The notes: generated from the sequence alone by a model not told the origin. DNA of 6,097 bases from Elusimicrobia bacterium RBG_16_66_12 (GCA_001800005.1 MGUL01000155.1:2378-8474); one strand, 5' to 3'. Positions 1 through 5,704 are shown, counted from the stretch's first letter. Numbers and translations are program-made.

Positions 1-2132
1 GTCTTGTGGAGGTTCAAGTGGCAGACGTCCGCGCCGATGTCGCCCGGGCGGCAGAGGCCGACCTGGGCGTTCATGTTCGCGCCGTCCATGTAGACGAGAC
101 CTCCGTGCTCATGAACGAGAGCGCAGATGTCCGTGACTGCCTCCTCGAAGACGCCGTGCGTGGACGGGTAGGTGACCATCAACACGGACAGATCGGCCTG
201 GTGCTCGACCAACTTCCGTTTGAGATCGATGAGGTCGATGTCGCCGTGCTCGAGGCAGGCCACGGGAACGATGTCCATGCCCGCCATCGCGGCCGAGGCG
301 GGATTGGTGCCGTGGGCGGAGACGGGGATCAGGCAGGTCTTCCGGTGCCCCTGGCCGCGCGACTCATGGTAGGCGCGCACGACGAGGAGTCCGGCGTACT
401 CGCCCTGGGAGCCGGCGTTGGGCTGGAGGCTGACGGCGGAAAATCCCGTGATCTCGGCCAGCCATCTCTCGAGCTGGCCCGCCAGCTCGCGATAGCCCCC
501 CGTCTGCTCGGCCGGCGCGAACGGATGCAGCCGGCCGAACTCCGGCCAGGTGACCGGCAGCATCTCGGAGGCCGCGTTGAGCTTCATCGTGCAGGATCCC
601 AGCGGAATCATCGAGTGCGCCAGCGAAAGGTCCTTGCCTTCGAGCTTGCGCAGATAACGCAGCATCTCGTGCTCGCTGCGGTGCTCCGAGAAGACTTTGT
701 GCGTCAGGAAGGCGGAAGTCCGCTTGAGCGCGGCCGGGATGGCGGCGTCAGCCTCGGCCAGGAGCTTCGCGGCGGCGGGGGCCTTCCCCTTCTCCCCGCC
801 GAAAACCTCCAGCAGGTCCGCGAAGTCGGCTTCGACGACCGTCTCGTCGAGACAGACGAAGACCGAGCCGTCCTCGAACCGGAGATTGATCCTCTTGGCC
901 TTGGCCGCGGCCAGGATGCGCTCCGACTCCGCGGCCGAGACGGGGACGCGGACGGTGTCGAAGATCGTCTCCGTGCCGACATGGTAGCCCAGGCGCTTGA
1001 GCCCGGAGCGCAGGGCCAGCGCGAAGGCTCGCACCCTTTCGGCGATGCGCGTCAGGCCGTCCGGCCCGTGATAGACGGCGTACATGCCGGCGATGACGGC
1101 CAGCAGGACCTGCGCGGTGCAGATGTTGCTGGTGGCCTTCTCGCGGCGGATGTGCTGTTCCCGGGTCTGAAGGGCTAGGCGCAGGGCCGGCTTGCCGTGC
1201 GCGTCCCTGGACACGCCGACCACGCGCCCGGGCATCCGTCGCTGGAATGATTCCTTGACCGCGAGGTAGGCCGCGTGGGGGCCGCCGAAGCCGAGAGGGA
1301 CCCCGAAGCGCTGGGTGGAGCCCACCGCGATGTCGGCGCCGAACTCTCCCGGCGCCCGGAAAAGAGTCAAGGACAAGGGGTCGGCCGCCGCGACGAGCAG
1401 TCCTCCGGTCGAGTGCACCTCGTCCGCGAAGGCCGCCCAGTCCTTCACCGCTCCCTTCGTGTCCGGATATTGGACCAGCGCGCCCAGCAGCTTAAAACCC
1501 TCGATCTTGGAAGCGTCGCCGACCATGACCTCGATCCCCAGGGGCTTGGCCCTGGTCCGTATGACCTCGATCGTCTGTGAGTGGCAATCTTGTGAGACGA
1601 AAAAGACCCGGCCCGAGGGATCTTCGCTCGCATGGAGGCAGATGGCCATGGCCTCGGCCGCCGCCGTGCCCTCGTCGAGGAGGGAGGCGTTCGCGACGGG
1701 CAGGCCGGTGAGATCGACGATCATCGTCTGGAAATTGAGGAGGGCTTCGAGGCGGCCCTGGGAGATCTCCGGCTGGTACGGCGTGTAGGCGGTGTACCAG
1801 CCCGCGTTCTCCAAGATCTCGCGGAGAATGACGGACGGCGTAAGGGTGTCGCTGTAGCCCCGGCCCAGATACGAGCGCCAGACCTGATTGCGTTCGGCGA
1901 TCTTCTTGAGTTCGGCGAGGGCCGCGGCCTCGGAGAGCGGGGCGGGCAGGGCGAGCGGGGCCTGGAGGCGGATGCGGGACGGCACGACCGCGTCGATCAG
2001 GGCTTCGAGAGACCCCCGCCCGAGCTCCTTGAGCATCTCCGTGCGGCCGGCATCGCTCGAGCCGATGTGGCGCCGGATGAAATCGTCGGGGGGCGGGAAA
2101 GCGGCCGTACAGCGCTCCTCAGTGGCTTCCAT
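1..2132 (-). CDS. gcvP: Glycine dehydrogenase (decarboxylating), glycine cleavage system P-protein, C-terminus cut by window edge
   Basis: The P-protein is the PLP enzyme that decarboxylates glycine and passes the aminomethyl group to lipoyl-GcvH in the cytoplasm. The minus strand reads open from the ATG at 2132 to the left edge, giving 710 codons plus two bases with no frameshift. The reading matches the single-chain (about 950-residue) type, not the split GcvPA/GcvPB type. Seen in order: DDFIRRHIG (residues 16-24), WYTAYTPYQPEISQGRLEALLNF, the RFGVP-GFGGPHAAY segment, TREQHIRREKATSNICTAQ, MIPLGSCTMKLNA (from 508), SAHGTNPAS (His607), and MDGANMNAQVG (Asp683). The last full codon is Lys710 of HLNLHK, the family's PLP-binding lysine. 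About 240 C-terminal residues lie outside. The start overlaps the end of gcvH by 14 nt, so translation is probably coupled; a weak GAGG lies 6 nt upstream. Confidence 0.97.
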   Translation of the reverse strand, partial: MEATEERCTAAFPPPDDFIRRHIGSSDAGRTEMLKELGRGSLEALIDAVVPSRIRLQAPLALPAPLSEAAALAELKKIAERNQVWRSYLGRGYSDTLTPSVILREILENAGWYTAYTPYQPEISQGRLEALLNFQTMIVDLTGLPVANASLLDEGTAAAEAMAICLHASEDPSGRVFFVSQDCHSQTIEVIRTRAKPLGIEVMVGDASKIEGFKLLGALVQYPDTKGAVKDWAAFADEVHSTGGLLVAAADPLSLTLFRAPGEFGADIAVGSTQRFGVPLGFGGPHAAYLAVKESFQRRMPGRVVGVSRDAHGKPALRLALQTREQHIRREKATSNICTAQVLLAVIAGMYAVYHGPDGLTRIAERVRAFALALRSGLKRLGYHVGTETIFDTVRVPVSAAESERILAAAKAKRINLRFEDGSVFVCLDETVVEADFADLLEVFGGEKGKAPAAAKLLAEADAAIPAALKRTSAFLTHKVFSEHRSEHEMLRYLRKLEGKDLSLAHSMIPLGSCTMKLNAASEMLPVTWPEFGRLHPFAPAEQTGGYRELAGQLERWLAEITGFSAVSLQPNAGSQGEYAGLLVVRAYHESRGQGHRKTCLIPVSAHGTNPASAAMAGMDIVPVACLEHGDIDLIDLKRKLVEHQADLSVLMVTYPSTHGVFEEAVTDICALVHEHGGLVYMDGANMNAQVGLCRPGDIGADVCHLNLHK

Positions 2133-2520
2133 GGGCGGCCTCGGCCAGGAGGAACTGCTCGTAAGCCGCGTGGTCCATCAGCTTGGACGCCTCCGCCGGG
2201 GACGACGCCTTGATCTTGAAGAGCCAGCCCTTGTCGTAGGGCCCGCCGTTGACCAGAGCCGGGTCCTTGACGACGTCCGCGTTGGCCGCGACGATCTCGC
2301 CGGAGACGGGGGCGTAGATGTCGAAGGCGGCCTTGACCGATTCCACGACGCAGCAGGCCTCGCCCTGCTTGACCACTCGCCCGACCTTAGGCGGCTCGAC
2401 GAAGACCACGTCGGTGATCTCCTTCTGCGCGTGATCGGAGATGCCGACCGTGCCGGCGTCGCCCTCCAAGCGCAGCCACTCGTGGGATTTCATGAACCTG
2501 AGGCTCTTCGGGTCGAACAT
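2119..2520 (-). CDS. gcvH: Glycine cleavage system H protein (lipoyl carrier)
   Basis: This 133-residue protein is the usual size for GcvH, the lipoylated shuttle that moves the aminomethyl group between the P, T and L proteins. Diagnostic segments are KSHEWLRLEG near the N-terminus (residues 11-20), VGISDHAQKEITDVVFVEPP, and ESVKAAFDIYAPVSGEI, in which Lys63 is the lipoate attachment site. The C-terminal GWLFKIK and the closing helix are also typical. The first ATG (2520) is preferred over Met10 because a GGGAG Shine-Dalgarno lies 7 nt upstream and E. coli GcvH has a similar N-terminal extension before its HEWLR. It starts 2 nt after the gcvT stop and overlaps gcvP by 14 nt, so the three genes form one operon. 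Confidence 0.97.
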   Translation of the reverse strand: MFDPKSLRFMKSHEWLRLEGDAGTVGISDHAQKEITDVVFVEPPKVGRVVKQGEACCVVESVKAAFDIYAPVSGEIVAANADVVKDPALVNGGPYDKGWLFKIKASSPAEASKLMDHAAYEQFLLAEAAHGSH

Positions 2521-2522
2521 GG

Positions 2523-3641
2523 TTAGGCTCCCTTTTTGAGATGGGGCGACTGATAGAACGGGACTTTGACGATCTCGGCCTGGACCTCGCGGCCGTGGAG
2601 GACGACGGCGGCCTTGGTTCCCGCGGCGAGGTCGGGCCGGTCCAGATAACCGACGCCGATGCCGGCGGCGAGCGTCGGCGAGTAGGTGGCCGAGCAGAGC
2701 TTGCCCGCCTCGCGGCCTTCCACGAGGACCGCGGCGCCGGAGCGCGGCACGCCGCGCTCGAGCAGACGCACGCCCGTGAGCCTGCGCCTGACCCCTTCCT
2801 TCTTCTGACGGGCCAGGACGTCCCTGCCGATGAAGTCTCCCTTGTCGAGCTTCACCACCCAGCCGTAGTTCGCCTCGCAGGTCGAGTGCTCGTCGTCGAG
2901 GTCTTCGCCGTAGAGGAGATAGCCGGCCTCGAGCCGCAGGGTGTCCCGCGCGCCCAGGCCGCAGGGCTTGGCGCCGAGGGAGCGGCCCTGGGCGAGGAGG
3001 TCTTCCCAGACGCGAACGACGATCTCGTTGGGGACGATGAACTCGAAGCCGTCCTCGCCGGTGTAGCCGGTGCGGGTGATGAAGGACGGCAGGCCGTAGA
3101 GCATCAGCTCCATCGCGCCGAAGCGCGGCAGGGCCAGAGCCTTCGGCGCGAGGAACATGACGACCTCGGCGGCCTTGGGGCCCTGGACGGCGACCATGCC
3201 GAAGAAGTCGGACTTGTTTTCCAATGACACATCCAGCCCGCGGGCATGATTCTTGAACCAAGCGAAGTCCTTGTCGGCGGTGGCCGCGTTGACGACGACC
3301 AGATAGCGGTCCTTGGCCAGGCAGGAGACGATCACGTCGTCGACGACGCCGCCCTTCTCGTTGGGCAGGTGGGAGTAGACGGCCTTGCCCGGGCCGATCC
3401 GGGAAATGTCGTTGGCATTGACCTTCTGAAGGAAAGCGAGCGCGTCCGAGCCGGTCACGAAGACCTGCCCCATATGGGAGACGTCGAAGAGGCCGCAGCG
3501 GCCGCGCACGGCCCCATGCTCCTTCAGGATGGATTCGAACTGGACGGGGAGCTCCCAGCCGTGAAAATCCACGATCTTGCCGCCCAGGAGCTTATGGGAT
3601 TGGTAGAGCGCCGTCCGACGAGGCGCCGTCGTGGTGGTCAT
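2523..3641 (-). CDS. gcvT: Aminomethyltransferase, glycine cleavage system T protein
   Basis: The T-protein transfers the methylene carbon from aminomethyl-lipoyl-GcvH to tetrahydrofolate and releases ammonia. At 372 residues it is full length. Visible family segments are TALYQSHKLLGGKIVDFHGWELPVQF (residues 10-35), GLFDVSHMGQ (50-59), GKAVYS and GGVVDD (97-102, containing the conserved active-site Asp region), TRTGYTGEDGFE, KPCGLGARDTLRLEAGYLLYGEDLD, and the C-terminal FSPTL-like TYSPTLAAGIG. The start at 3641 is constrained: an in-frame TGA lies 12 nt upstream (3656-3654), and the next in-frame ATG is Met57, inside the conserved fold. Oddly, no Shine-Dalgarno sits at normal distance. A strong one 21 nt upstream instead serves a different frame, and a -10-like TATCTT ends 6 nt before the ATG. 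First gene of the gcvT-gcvH-gcvP operon. Confidence 0.97.
   Translation of the reverse strand: MTTTTAPRRTALYQSHKLLGGKIVDFHGWELPVQFESILKEHGAVRGRCGLFDVSHMGQVFVTGSDALAFLQKVNANDISRIGPGKAVYSHLPNEKGGVVDDVIVSCLAKDRYLVVVNAATADKDFAWFKNHARGLDVSLENKSDFFGMVAVQGPKAAEVVMFLAPKALALPRFGAMELMLYGLPSFITRTGYTGEDGFEFIVPNEIVVRVWEDLLAQGRSLGAKPCGLGARDTLRLEAGYLLYGEDLDDEHSTCEANYGWVVKLDKGDFIGRDVLARQKKEGVRRRLTGVRLLERGVPRSGAAVLVEGREAGKLCSATYSPTLAAGIGVGYLDRPDLAAGTKAAVVLHGREVQAEIVKVPFYQSPHLKKGA
2528..2532 (-). promoter_or_regulatory. Shine-Dalgarno of gcvH
   Basis: The minus strand reads GGGAG (within AAAAAGGGAG) 7 nt before the gcvH ATG, inside the last codons of gcvT. It decides for the start at 2520 over the internal Met10. 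Confidence 0.7.
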
Positions 3642-3657
3642 CGCGCGAAGATATCAT
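3592..3657 (-). CDS. Possible 21-codon upstream ORF overlapping the gcvT start (uncertain)
   Basis: On the minus strand an ATG at 3657 is preceded, at an ideal 5-nt spacing, by AGGAGAAGG (3671-3663). It opens a 21-residue frame (beginning MISSRDDHHDG and ending ALPIP) that stops at 3592, 50 nt inside gcvT and in a different frame from it. This is the best ribosome-binding site in the intergenic gap and it does not serve gcvT at normal spacing. The peptide is His/Asp/Ser-rich and shows no run of Gly, Ser or Cys codons that would suggest attenuation. It could be a translated leader coupled to gcvT, or chance. If the gcvT transcript begins at its own ATG, this frame would not be transcribed from that promoter. 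Confidence 0.25.
   Translation of the reverse strand: MISSRDDHHDGASSDGALPIP
3648..3653 (-). promoter_or_regulatory. Candidate -10 element placing gcvT on a leaderless transcript
   Basis: TATCTT on the minus strand, preceded by an extended TGA (TGn), lies at -12 to -7 from the gcvT ATG. This is the same position as the higB -10 element in this window. The -35 match is poor (TGGCGA at 17 bp). It would explain the absence of a properly spaced Shine-Dalgarno for gcvT, but the hexamer matches consensus at only four of six positions. Confidence 0.3.
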
Positions 3658-3662
3658 TTTCG

Positions 3663-3671
3663 CCTTCTCCT
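3663..3671 (-). promoter_or_regulatory. Strong Shine-Dalgarno-like sequence upstream of gcvT
   Basis: AGGAGAAGG on the minus strand is 5 nt from the out-of-frame ATG at 3657 and 21 nt from the gcvT ATG at 3641. The spacing favours the short upstream frame. It may still help recruit ribosomes to gcvT by coupling. Confidence 0.45.
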
Positions 3672-3685
3672 CGCCAGAAGACCTT

Positions 3686-3694
3686 TGGTAGTAT
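3686..3694 (+). promoter_or_regulatory. Candidate extended -10 promoter of the cysteine synthase gene
   Basis: TGGTAGTAT gives TGn followed by TAGTAT (3689-3694), about 14 nt upstream of the ATG at 3709. It would give a very short leader of roughly 7-8 nt. No good -35 is visible. The complementary strand reads CATACT at the same place, so a bidirectional core serving gcvT as well is conceivable. Confidence 0.3.
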
Positions 3695-3708
3695 GGGCGG
3701 CAAGACCC

Positions 3709-4731
3709 ATGCCCGCGAAAGAACTCCTCGGCCGGATCGGCGACCTGTCGCACCTGGTGGGCGGCACGCCGCTGCTGGTCCTCGACCTCGAGTTCGACGG
3801 CGGCCCCCGGCGCCTGTACGCGAAGGCCGAGAACTTCAACATGACGGGCAGCATCAAGGACCGCATGGCCCTGCACATCATCGCCAAGGCCTACGAGCGC
3901 GGAATCCTCCAGCCGGGCGCCCCCATCGCCGAGGCCACCAGCGGCAACACCGGGATATCCTTCGCCGCTATCGGCCGCGCGCTGGGCCATCCCGTGCGGA
4001 TTTTCATGCCCGATTGGATGAGCCAGGAGCGCAAGGACCTCATCTCCAGCCTCGGCGCCGAGATCCGCCTGGTCAGCCGCGAGGCGGGCGGGTTCGTGGA
4101 GAGCATCCGCCTCTGCGAGGAGTACGCCGCCGCGACGCCGGGCTGCTTCCTGCCCCGCCAGTTCTCCAACGAAGACAACGTCGAAGCCCACGCGCTGGGC
4201 ACCGGCCCCGAGATCCTGAGCCAACTGCGCTCCCTGCGCCTCGAGCCGGACGCCTTCGTCGCCGGCGTCGGCACGGGAGGCACCATCATGGGCGTGGGCC
4301 GCGCGCTCAAGAAGGTCCACCCGGCCGTCAAGATCCACCCGCTCGAGCCAGCCAACTCGCCGACTTTGACCACCGGCTGCAAGAACGGCAAGCACCGCAT
4401 CCAGGGGATCTCGGATGAGTTCATCCCCGCCATCGTGCGCCTCGAGGAACTGGACTCGATCGTCAGCGTCGACGACGGCGACGCCATCCTGATGGCGCGC
4501 AAGCTGGCCGCGGAGCTGGGCCTGGGCGTGGGCATCTCGAGCGGCGCGAACCTCATCGGCGCGCTGATGCTGCAGGACAAGATGGGCCGCGATGCGGTGG
4601 TGGTCACGGTCTTCCCGGATGATAACAAGAAGTACCTCAGCACCGACCTGATGCGCGCGCAGGCCGCGGGGCCGAAGTTCCTCTCCCCCCGCGTCAAGCT
4701 CAAGGGCTTCGGCGTCGTCAAGCGCCCTTAA
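3709..4731 (+). CDS. PLP-dependent cysteine synthase family protein (CysK/CysM-like)
   Basis: This 340-residue fold-type II PLP enzyme belongs to the O-acetylserine sulfhydrylase / cystathionine beta-synthase family, which replaces the beta-substituent of an activated serine with a thiol. Seen in sequence: GGTPLL (18-23), NFNMTGSIKDRMA with the PLP lysine at Lys50, the substrate loop TSGNTG (77-82, Asn80 contacting PLP), the phosphate-cradle GVGTGGT (186-192), and GISSGAN (275-281) with the pyridine-N-binding Ser. The ending FPDDNKKYLSTDL is typical of cysteine synthases. There is no CBS-domain tail. The start at 3709 is chosen because residues from MPAKELL align with the family N-terminus, and a longer in-frame start at 3631 would run into gcvT. 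Its exact substrate (O-acetylserine, O-phosphoserine or homocysteine-linked) cannot be told from sequence. It is transcribed divergently from gcvT, sharing the upstream region. Confidence 0.93.
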   Translation: MPAKELLGRIGDLSHLVGGTPLLVLDLEFDGGPRRLYAKAENFNMTGSIKDRMALHIIAKAYERGILQPGAPIAEATSGNTGISFAAIGRALGHPVRIFMPDWMSQERKDLISSLGAEIRLVSREAGGFVESIRLCEEYAAATPGCFLPRQFSNEDNVEAHALGTGPEILSQLRSLRLEPDAFVAGVGTGGTIMGVGRALKKVHPAVKIHPLEPANSPTLTTGCKNGKHRIQGISDEFIPAIVRLEELDSIVSVDDGDAILMARKLAAELGLGVGISSGANLIGALMLQDKMGRDAVVVTVFPDDNKKYLSTDLMRAQAAGPKFLSPRVKLKGFGVVKRP

Positions 4732-4744
4732 CCTCCCCGGCTCC

Positions 4745-4788
4745 GTCGCCATGTCCTCCAGGACATCGCGACTCGCTCCGGCGCGAGT
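4745..4788. terminator. Two adjacent hairpins between convergent genes
   Basis: GTCGC-c-ATGTCCT (4745-4757) pairs with AGGACAT-c-GCGAC (4760-4772), giving 12 bp with one C-C mismatch and a 2-nt apex (a slightly larger loop in practice). A second stem pairs ACTCGC (4771-4776) with GCGAGT (4783-4788). Only TTT follows on the plus strand, so a classical intrinsic terminator is not proven. The location 14 nt after the cysteine synthase stop makes a 3'-end role likely. Confidence 0.4.
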
Positions 4789-4796
4789 TTGATGTG

Positions 4797-4820
4797 AAAA
4801 AACCCATCAGAATACGGGGT
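4797..4820 (-). terminator. Weak candidate intrinsic terminator of higBA
   Basis: Immediately after the higA stop the minus strand has ACCC, an 11-nt loop, GGGT, and a run of six T (4802-4797, overlapping the last stem base). The stem is only 4 bp, so termination may depend on the larger hairpins just beyond it. Confidence 0.35.
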
Positions 4821-4821
4821 A

Positions 4822-5142
4822 CTAGGCCGACCTGACGGAAGCCGCGAGCGGAGGAAGCACGCGAACCTCGCGCTCCAGGCGAAGCTTCAGCCTGTCGCCC
4901 TCGACCGCAAGGTCGTAATGGCTCTGCAGGTTGAGCCAGAACTGCGGCGCCACGCCGAAGTAGCGCCCCAGGCGTAAGGCCGTGTCGGCCGAGACGGCGC
5001 GCGTACCGTGGACGATCTCGTTGATGCGCCGCGGCGAGACGTGGATGTCCTTGGCGACCCGGTACTGGGTGATCCCGCGCGGCTTCATGAACTCTTCCGA
5101 CAGGATCTCCCCCGGATGGACCGCGGCCAGGCGTTTTCTCAT
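4822..5142 (-). CDS. higA: HigA-family antitoxin, XRE-type helix-turn-helix
   Basis: The 106-residue protein has the HigA/VapI pattern: HPGEILSEEFMKPRGIT (9-25), an XRE-type helix-turn-helix at about 25-48 (TQYRVAKDIHVSPRRINEIV then HGTR), and the family signature SADTALRLGRYFGVAPQFWLNLQSHYDL (51-78). HigA proteins bind and neutralise HigB and repress their own promoter. The ATG at 5142 follows the higB stop by 15 nt, with GGGGAAG just upstream; no in-frame alternative exists between the two genes. The toxin-then-antitoxin order is normal for higBA. The C-terminal tail after residue 80 is Arg/Leu-rich and variable in the family. The assignment is firm at family level. Confidence 0.94.
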   Translation of the reverse strand: MRKRLAAVHPGEILSEEFMKPRGITQYRVAKDIHVSPRRINEIVHGTRAVSADTALRLGRYFGVAPQFWLNLQSHYDLAVEGDRLKLRLEREVRVLPPLAASVRSA

Positions 5143-5157
5143 GACTTCCCCATGACT

Positions 5158-5439
5158 CTAGTGATAATCGACGATCTCGACGTCGAACGCGTTTCCCGCC
5201 TCCCAGCGAAAGCAGATGCGCCAGCGTTTGTTGATGCGGATGCTGTACTGCCCGTCGCGGTCGCCATGGAGCGGCTCCAGGCGGTTGCCCCACGGAACCC
5301 TCAGGTCCTGCAAGCTCGTCGCCGCATCGAGCATCAGCAGCTTGCGATACGCGGGCTTCTGGATGTCGGGCGGGAGCCTCCGCGAAGGCTCCGGCTCGAA
5401 GATCCCGACCGCCTCCCTGCTGAGGAAGGACCGGATCAT
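5158..5439 (-). CDS. higB: HigB-family toxin, RelE/ParE-like mRNA interferase
   Basis: The 93-residue length matches HigB toxins (about 92), which cleave mRNA on the ribosome. Family features seen: MIRSFLSRE at the start, LEPLHGDRDGQYSIRINKRWRICF (54-77) forming the RelE-fold sheet, and the C-terminal VEIVDYH ending in Asp91-Tyr92-His93, equivalent to the catalytic C-terminal residues known in Proteus HigB; His58 may correspond to its other active-site His. An in-frame ATG 54 nt upstream (5493) is rejected because the extra 18 residues do not match the family and the -10/-35 promoter lies inside that stretch. No Shine-Dalgarno precedes 5439, and the -10 ends 6 nt before the ATG, so the transcript is probably leaderless. 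The toxin looks intact. Confidence 0.93.
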   Translation of the reverse strand: MIRSFLSREAVGIFEPEPSRRLPPDIQKPAYRKLLMLDAATSLQDLRVPWGNRLEPLHGDRDGQYSIRINKRWRICFRWEAGNAFDVEIVDYH

Positions 5440-5445
5440 GGGAAT

Positions 5446-5474
5446 ATGATAACACGTCGCGTTAATAACGTAAA
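5446..5474 (-). promoter_or_regulatory. Promoter of higBA
   Basis: On the minus strand, TTTACG (-35, 5474-5469) is separated by exactly 17 nt from TATCAT (-10, 5451-5446). The -10 carries an upstream TGT (extended -10). Matches to consensus are four of six and five of six. The predicted start of transcription falls at or next to the A of the higB ATG. Confidence 0.6.
5450..5470. promoter_or_regulatory. Candidate HigA operator (two overlapping dyads)
   Basis: TAACACGTCGCGTTA (5450-5464) is a 15-bp dyad with six of seven base pairs matched. A second dyad, CGTTA-A-TAACG (5460-5470), shares its GTTA half-site. Both lie in the spacer between the -35 and -10 of higBA, where binding of HigA would block RNA polymerase. 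HigA autorepression is known for the family; the exact site here is inferred. Confidence 0.4.
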
Positions 5475-5487
5475 GGGGACATATCGC

Positions 5488-5506
5488 CCCCAATCCTCGG
5501 ATAAGC
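5488..5506 (+). repeat. Left 19-bp terminal inverted repeat
   Basis: CCCCAATCCTCGGATAAGC; it pairs perfectly with 5686-5704. It contains GGATAA, a core also present in the central dyad. Confidence 0.85.
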
Positions 5507-5519
5507 AGGCGTCTGCGAC

Positions 5520-5553
5520 GGACAACTTTTCACCCATCGGGTGAAAAATGTCC
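5520..5553. repeat. Long hairpin inside the element
   Basis: GGACA-ac-TTTTCACCC (5520-5535) pairs with GGGTGAAAA-a-TGTCC (5539-5553) around a 3-nt ATC loop. This makes 9 + 5 bp with a small internal loop. Flanking A/T runs at the stem waist give it a terminator-like appearance on either strand, but no T-tract follows the stem. Confidence 0.7.
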
Positions 5554-5582
5554 CAATGAGCCCTGGGCGCCGGAACGACTAC

Positions 5583-5624
5583 AGTTATCCACAGAATTAT
5601 GCCGGCATAAAACGGTGGATAACT
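5583..5624. repeat. 42-bp nested dyad with DnaA-box-like arms
   Basis: AGTTATCCAC (5583-5592) and GTGGATAACT (5615-5624) are perfect 10-bp inverted arms. Exactly centred between them, after 4-nt spacers, lies the 14-bp palindrome TTATGCCGGCATAA (5597-5610). TTATCCACA at 5585-5593 matches the DnaA-box consensus perfectly; the opposite arm reads TTATCCACC on the minus strand, one mismatch. No further boxes or AT-rich unwinding region are visible, so a replication origin is not supported. Confidence 0.7.
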
Positions 5625-5644
5625 TCAGCCGAGCCCGCTATTTT

Positions 5645-5674
5645 TGAGGACAGCTCCAGTCGATCCGGTCCTCA
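5645..5674. repeat. 7-bp stem with 16-nt loop in the right part of the element
   Basis: TGAGGAC (5645-5651) pairs with GTCCTCA (5668-5674). It lies about as far to the right of the element's centre as the 5520-5553 hairpin lies to the left. Confidence 0.45.
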
Positions 5675-5685
5675 CACGCGTGGCG

Positions 5686-5704
5686 GCTTATCCGAGGATT
5701 GGGG
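5686..5704 (-). repeat. Right 19-bp terminal inverted repeat
   Basis: The plus strand reads GCTTATCCGAGGATTGGGG, the exact reverse complement of 5488-5506. Confidence 0.85.

Larger units (their letters stand above)
5488..5704. mobile_element. 217-bp MITE-like element with perfect 19-bp terminal inverted repeats
   Basis: The ends CCCCAATCCTCGGATAAGC (5488-5506) and its exact reverse complement (5686-5704) form perfect terminal inverted repeats, flanked by an ATCGC direct repeat. No transposase or other convincing gene is inside, so mobility would depend on a transposase elsewhere. The interior is crowded with dyads: a hairpin at 5520-5553, a nested dyad at 5583-5624 near the centre, and a 7-bp stem at 5645-5674. 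Together with the outer stem, one strand could fold into a closing stem with three arms. The family of the parent insertion sequence is not recognised; the ends do not start TG/CA as IS3 does, nor outward GGGG as Tn3 does. A structured RNA or intergenic repeat family is the alternative reading. Confidence 0.65.

Noticed and set aside
1..2132. Split P-protein (gcvPA/gcvPB) or frameshifted gcvP
   Set aside because: One uninterrupted frame runs from the N-terminal domain through the MIPLGSCTMKLNA segment to the PLP lysine.
6..2213. Long plus-strand open frames (6-1178, 1275-1580, 1632-2213)
   Set aside because: They are codon-aligned antisense shadows of gcvP, which has clear family motifs along its whole length on the minus strand.
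3642..3708. Glycine riboswitch upstream of gcvT
   Set aside because: The gap is too short and shows no aptamer-like paired segments.
3592..4752. A 386-codon minus-strand frame across the cysteine synthase gene
   Set aside because: It is antisense to a gene with all its catalytic motifs. Its composition is that of a GC-rich shadow, and only its last 21 codons have an independent ribosome-binding site.
5158..5493. Longer HigB starting at 5493
   Set aside because: The 18-residue extension does not resemble HigB N-termini and contains the predicted promoter and operator.
5583..5624. Chromosomal or plasmid replication origin suggested by DnaA-like boxes
   Set aside because: There are only two boxes, forming one dyad within an inverted-repeat element. 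There is no box cluster, no AT-rich unwinding region, and no dnaA, dnaN or rep gene nearby.
5488..5704. tRNA or tmRNA-like gene because of the multi-arm fold
   Set aside because: The closing stem of 19 bp, the arm sizes and the lack of T-arm or acceptor signatures do not match any tRNA or tmRNA. Flanking direct repeats favour an inserted element.
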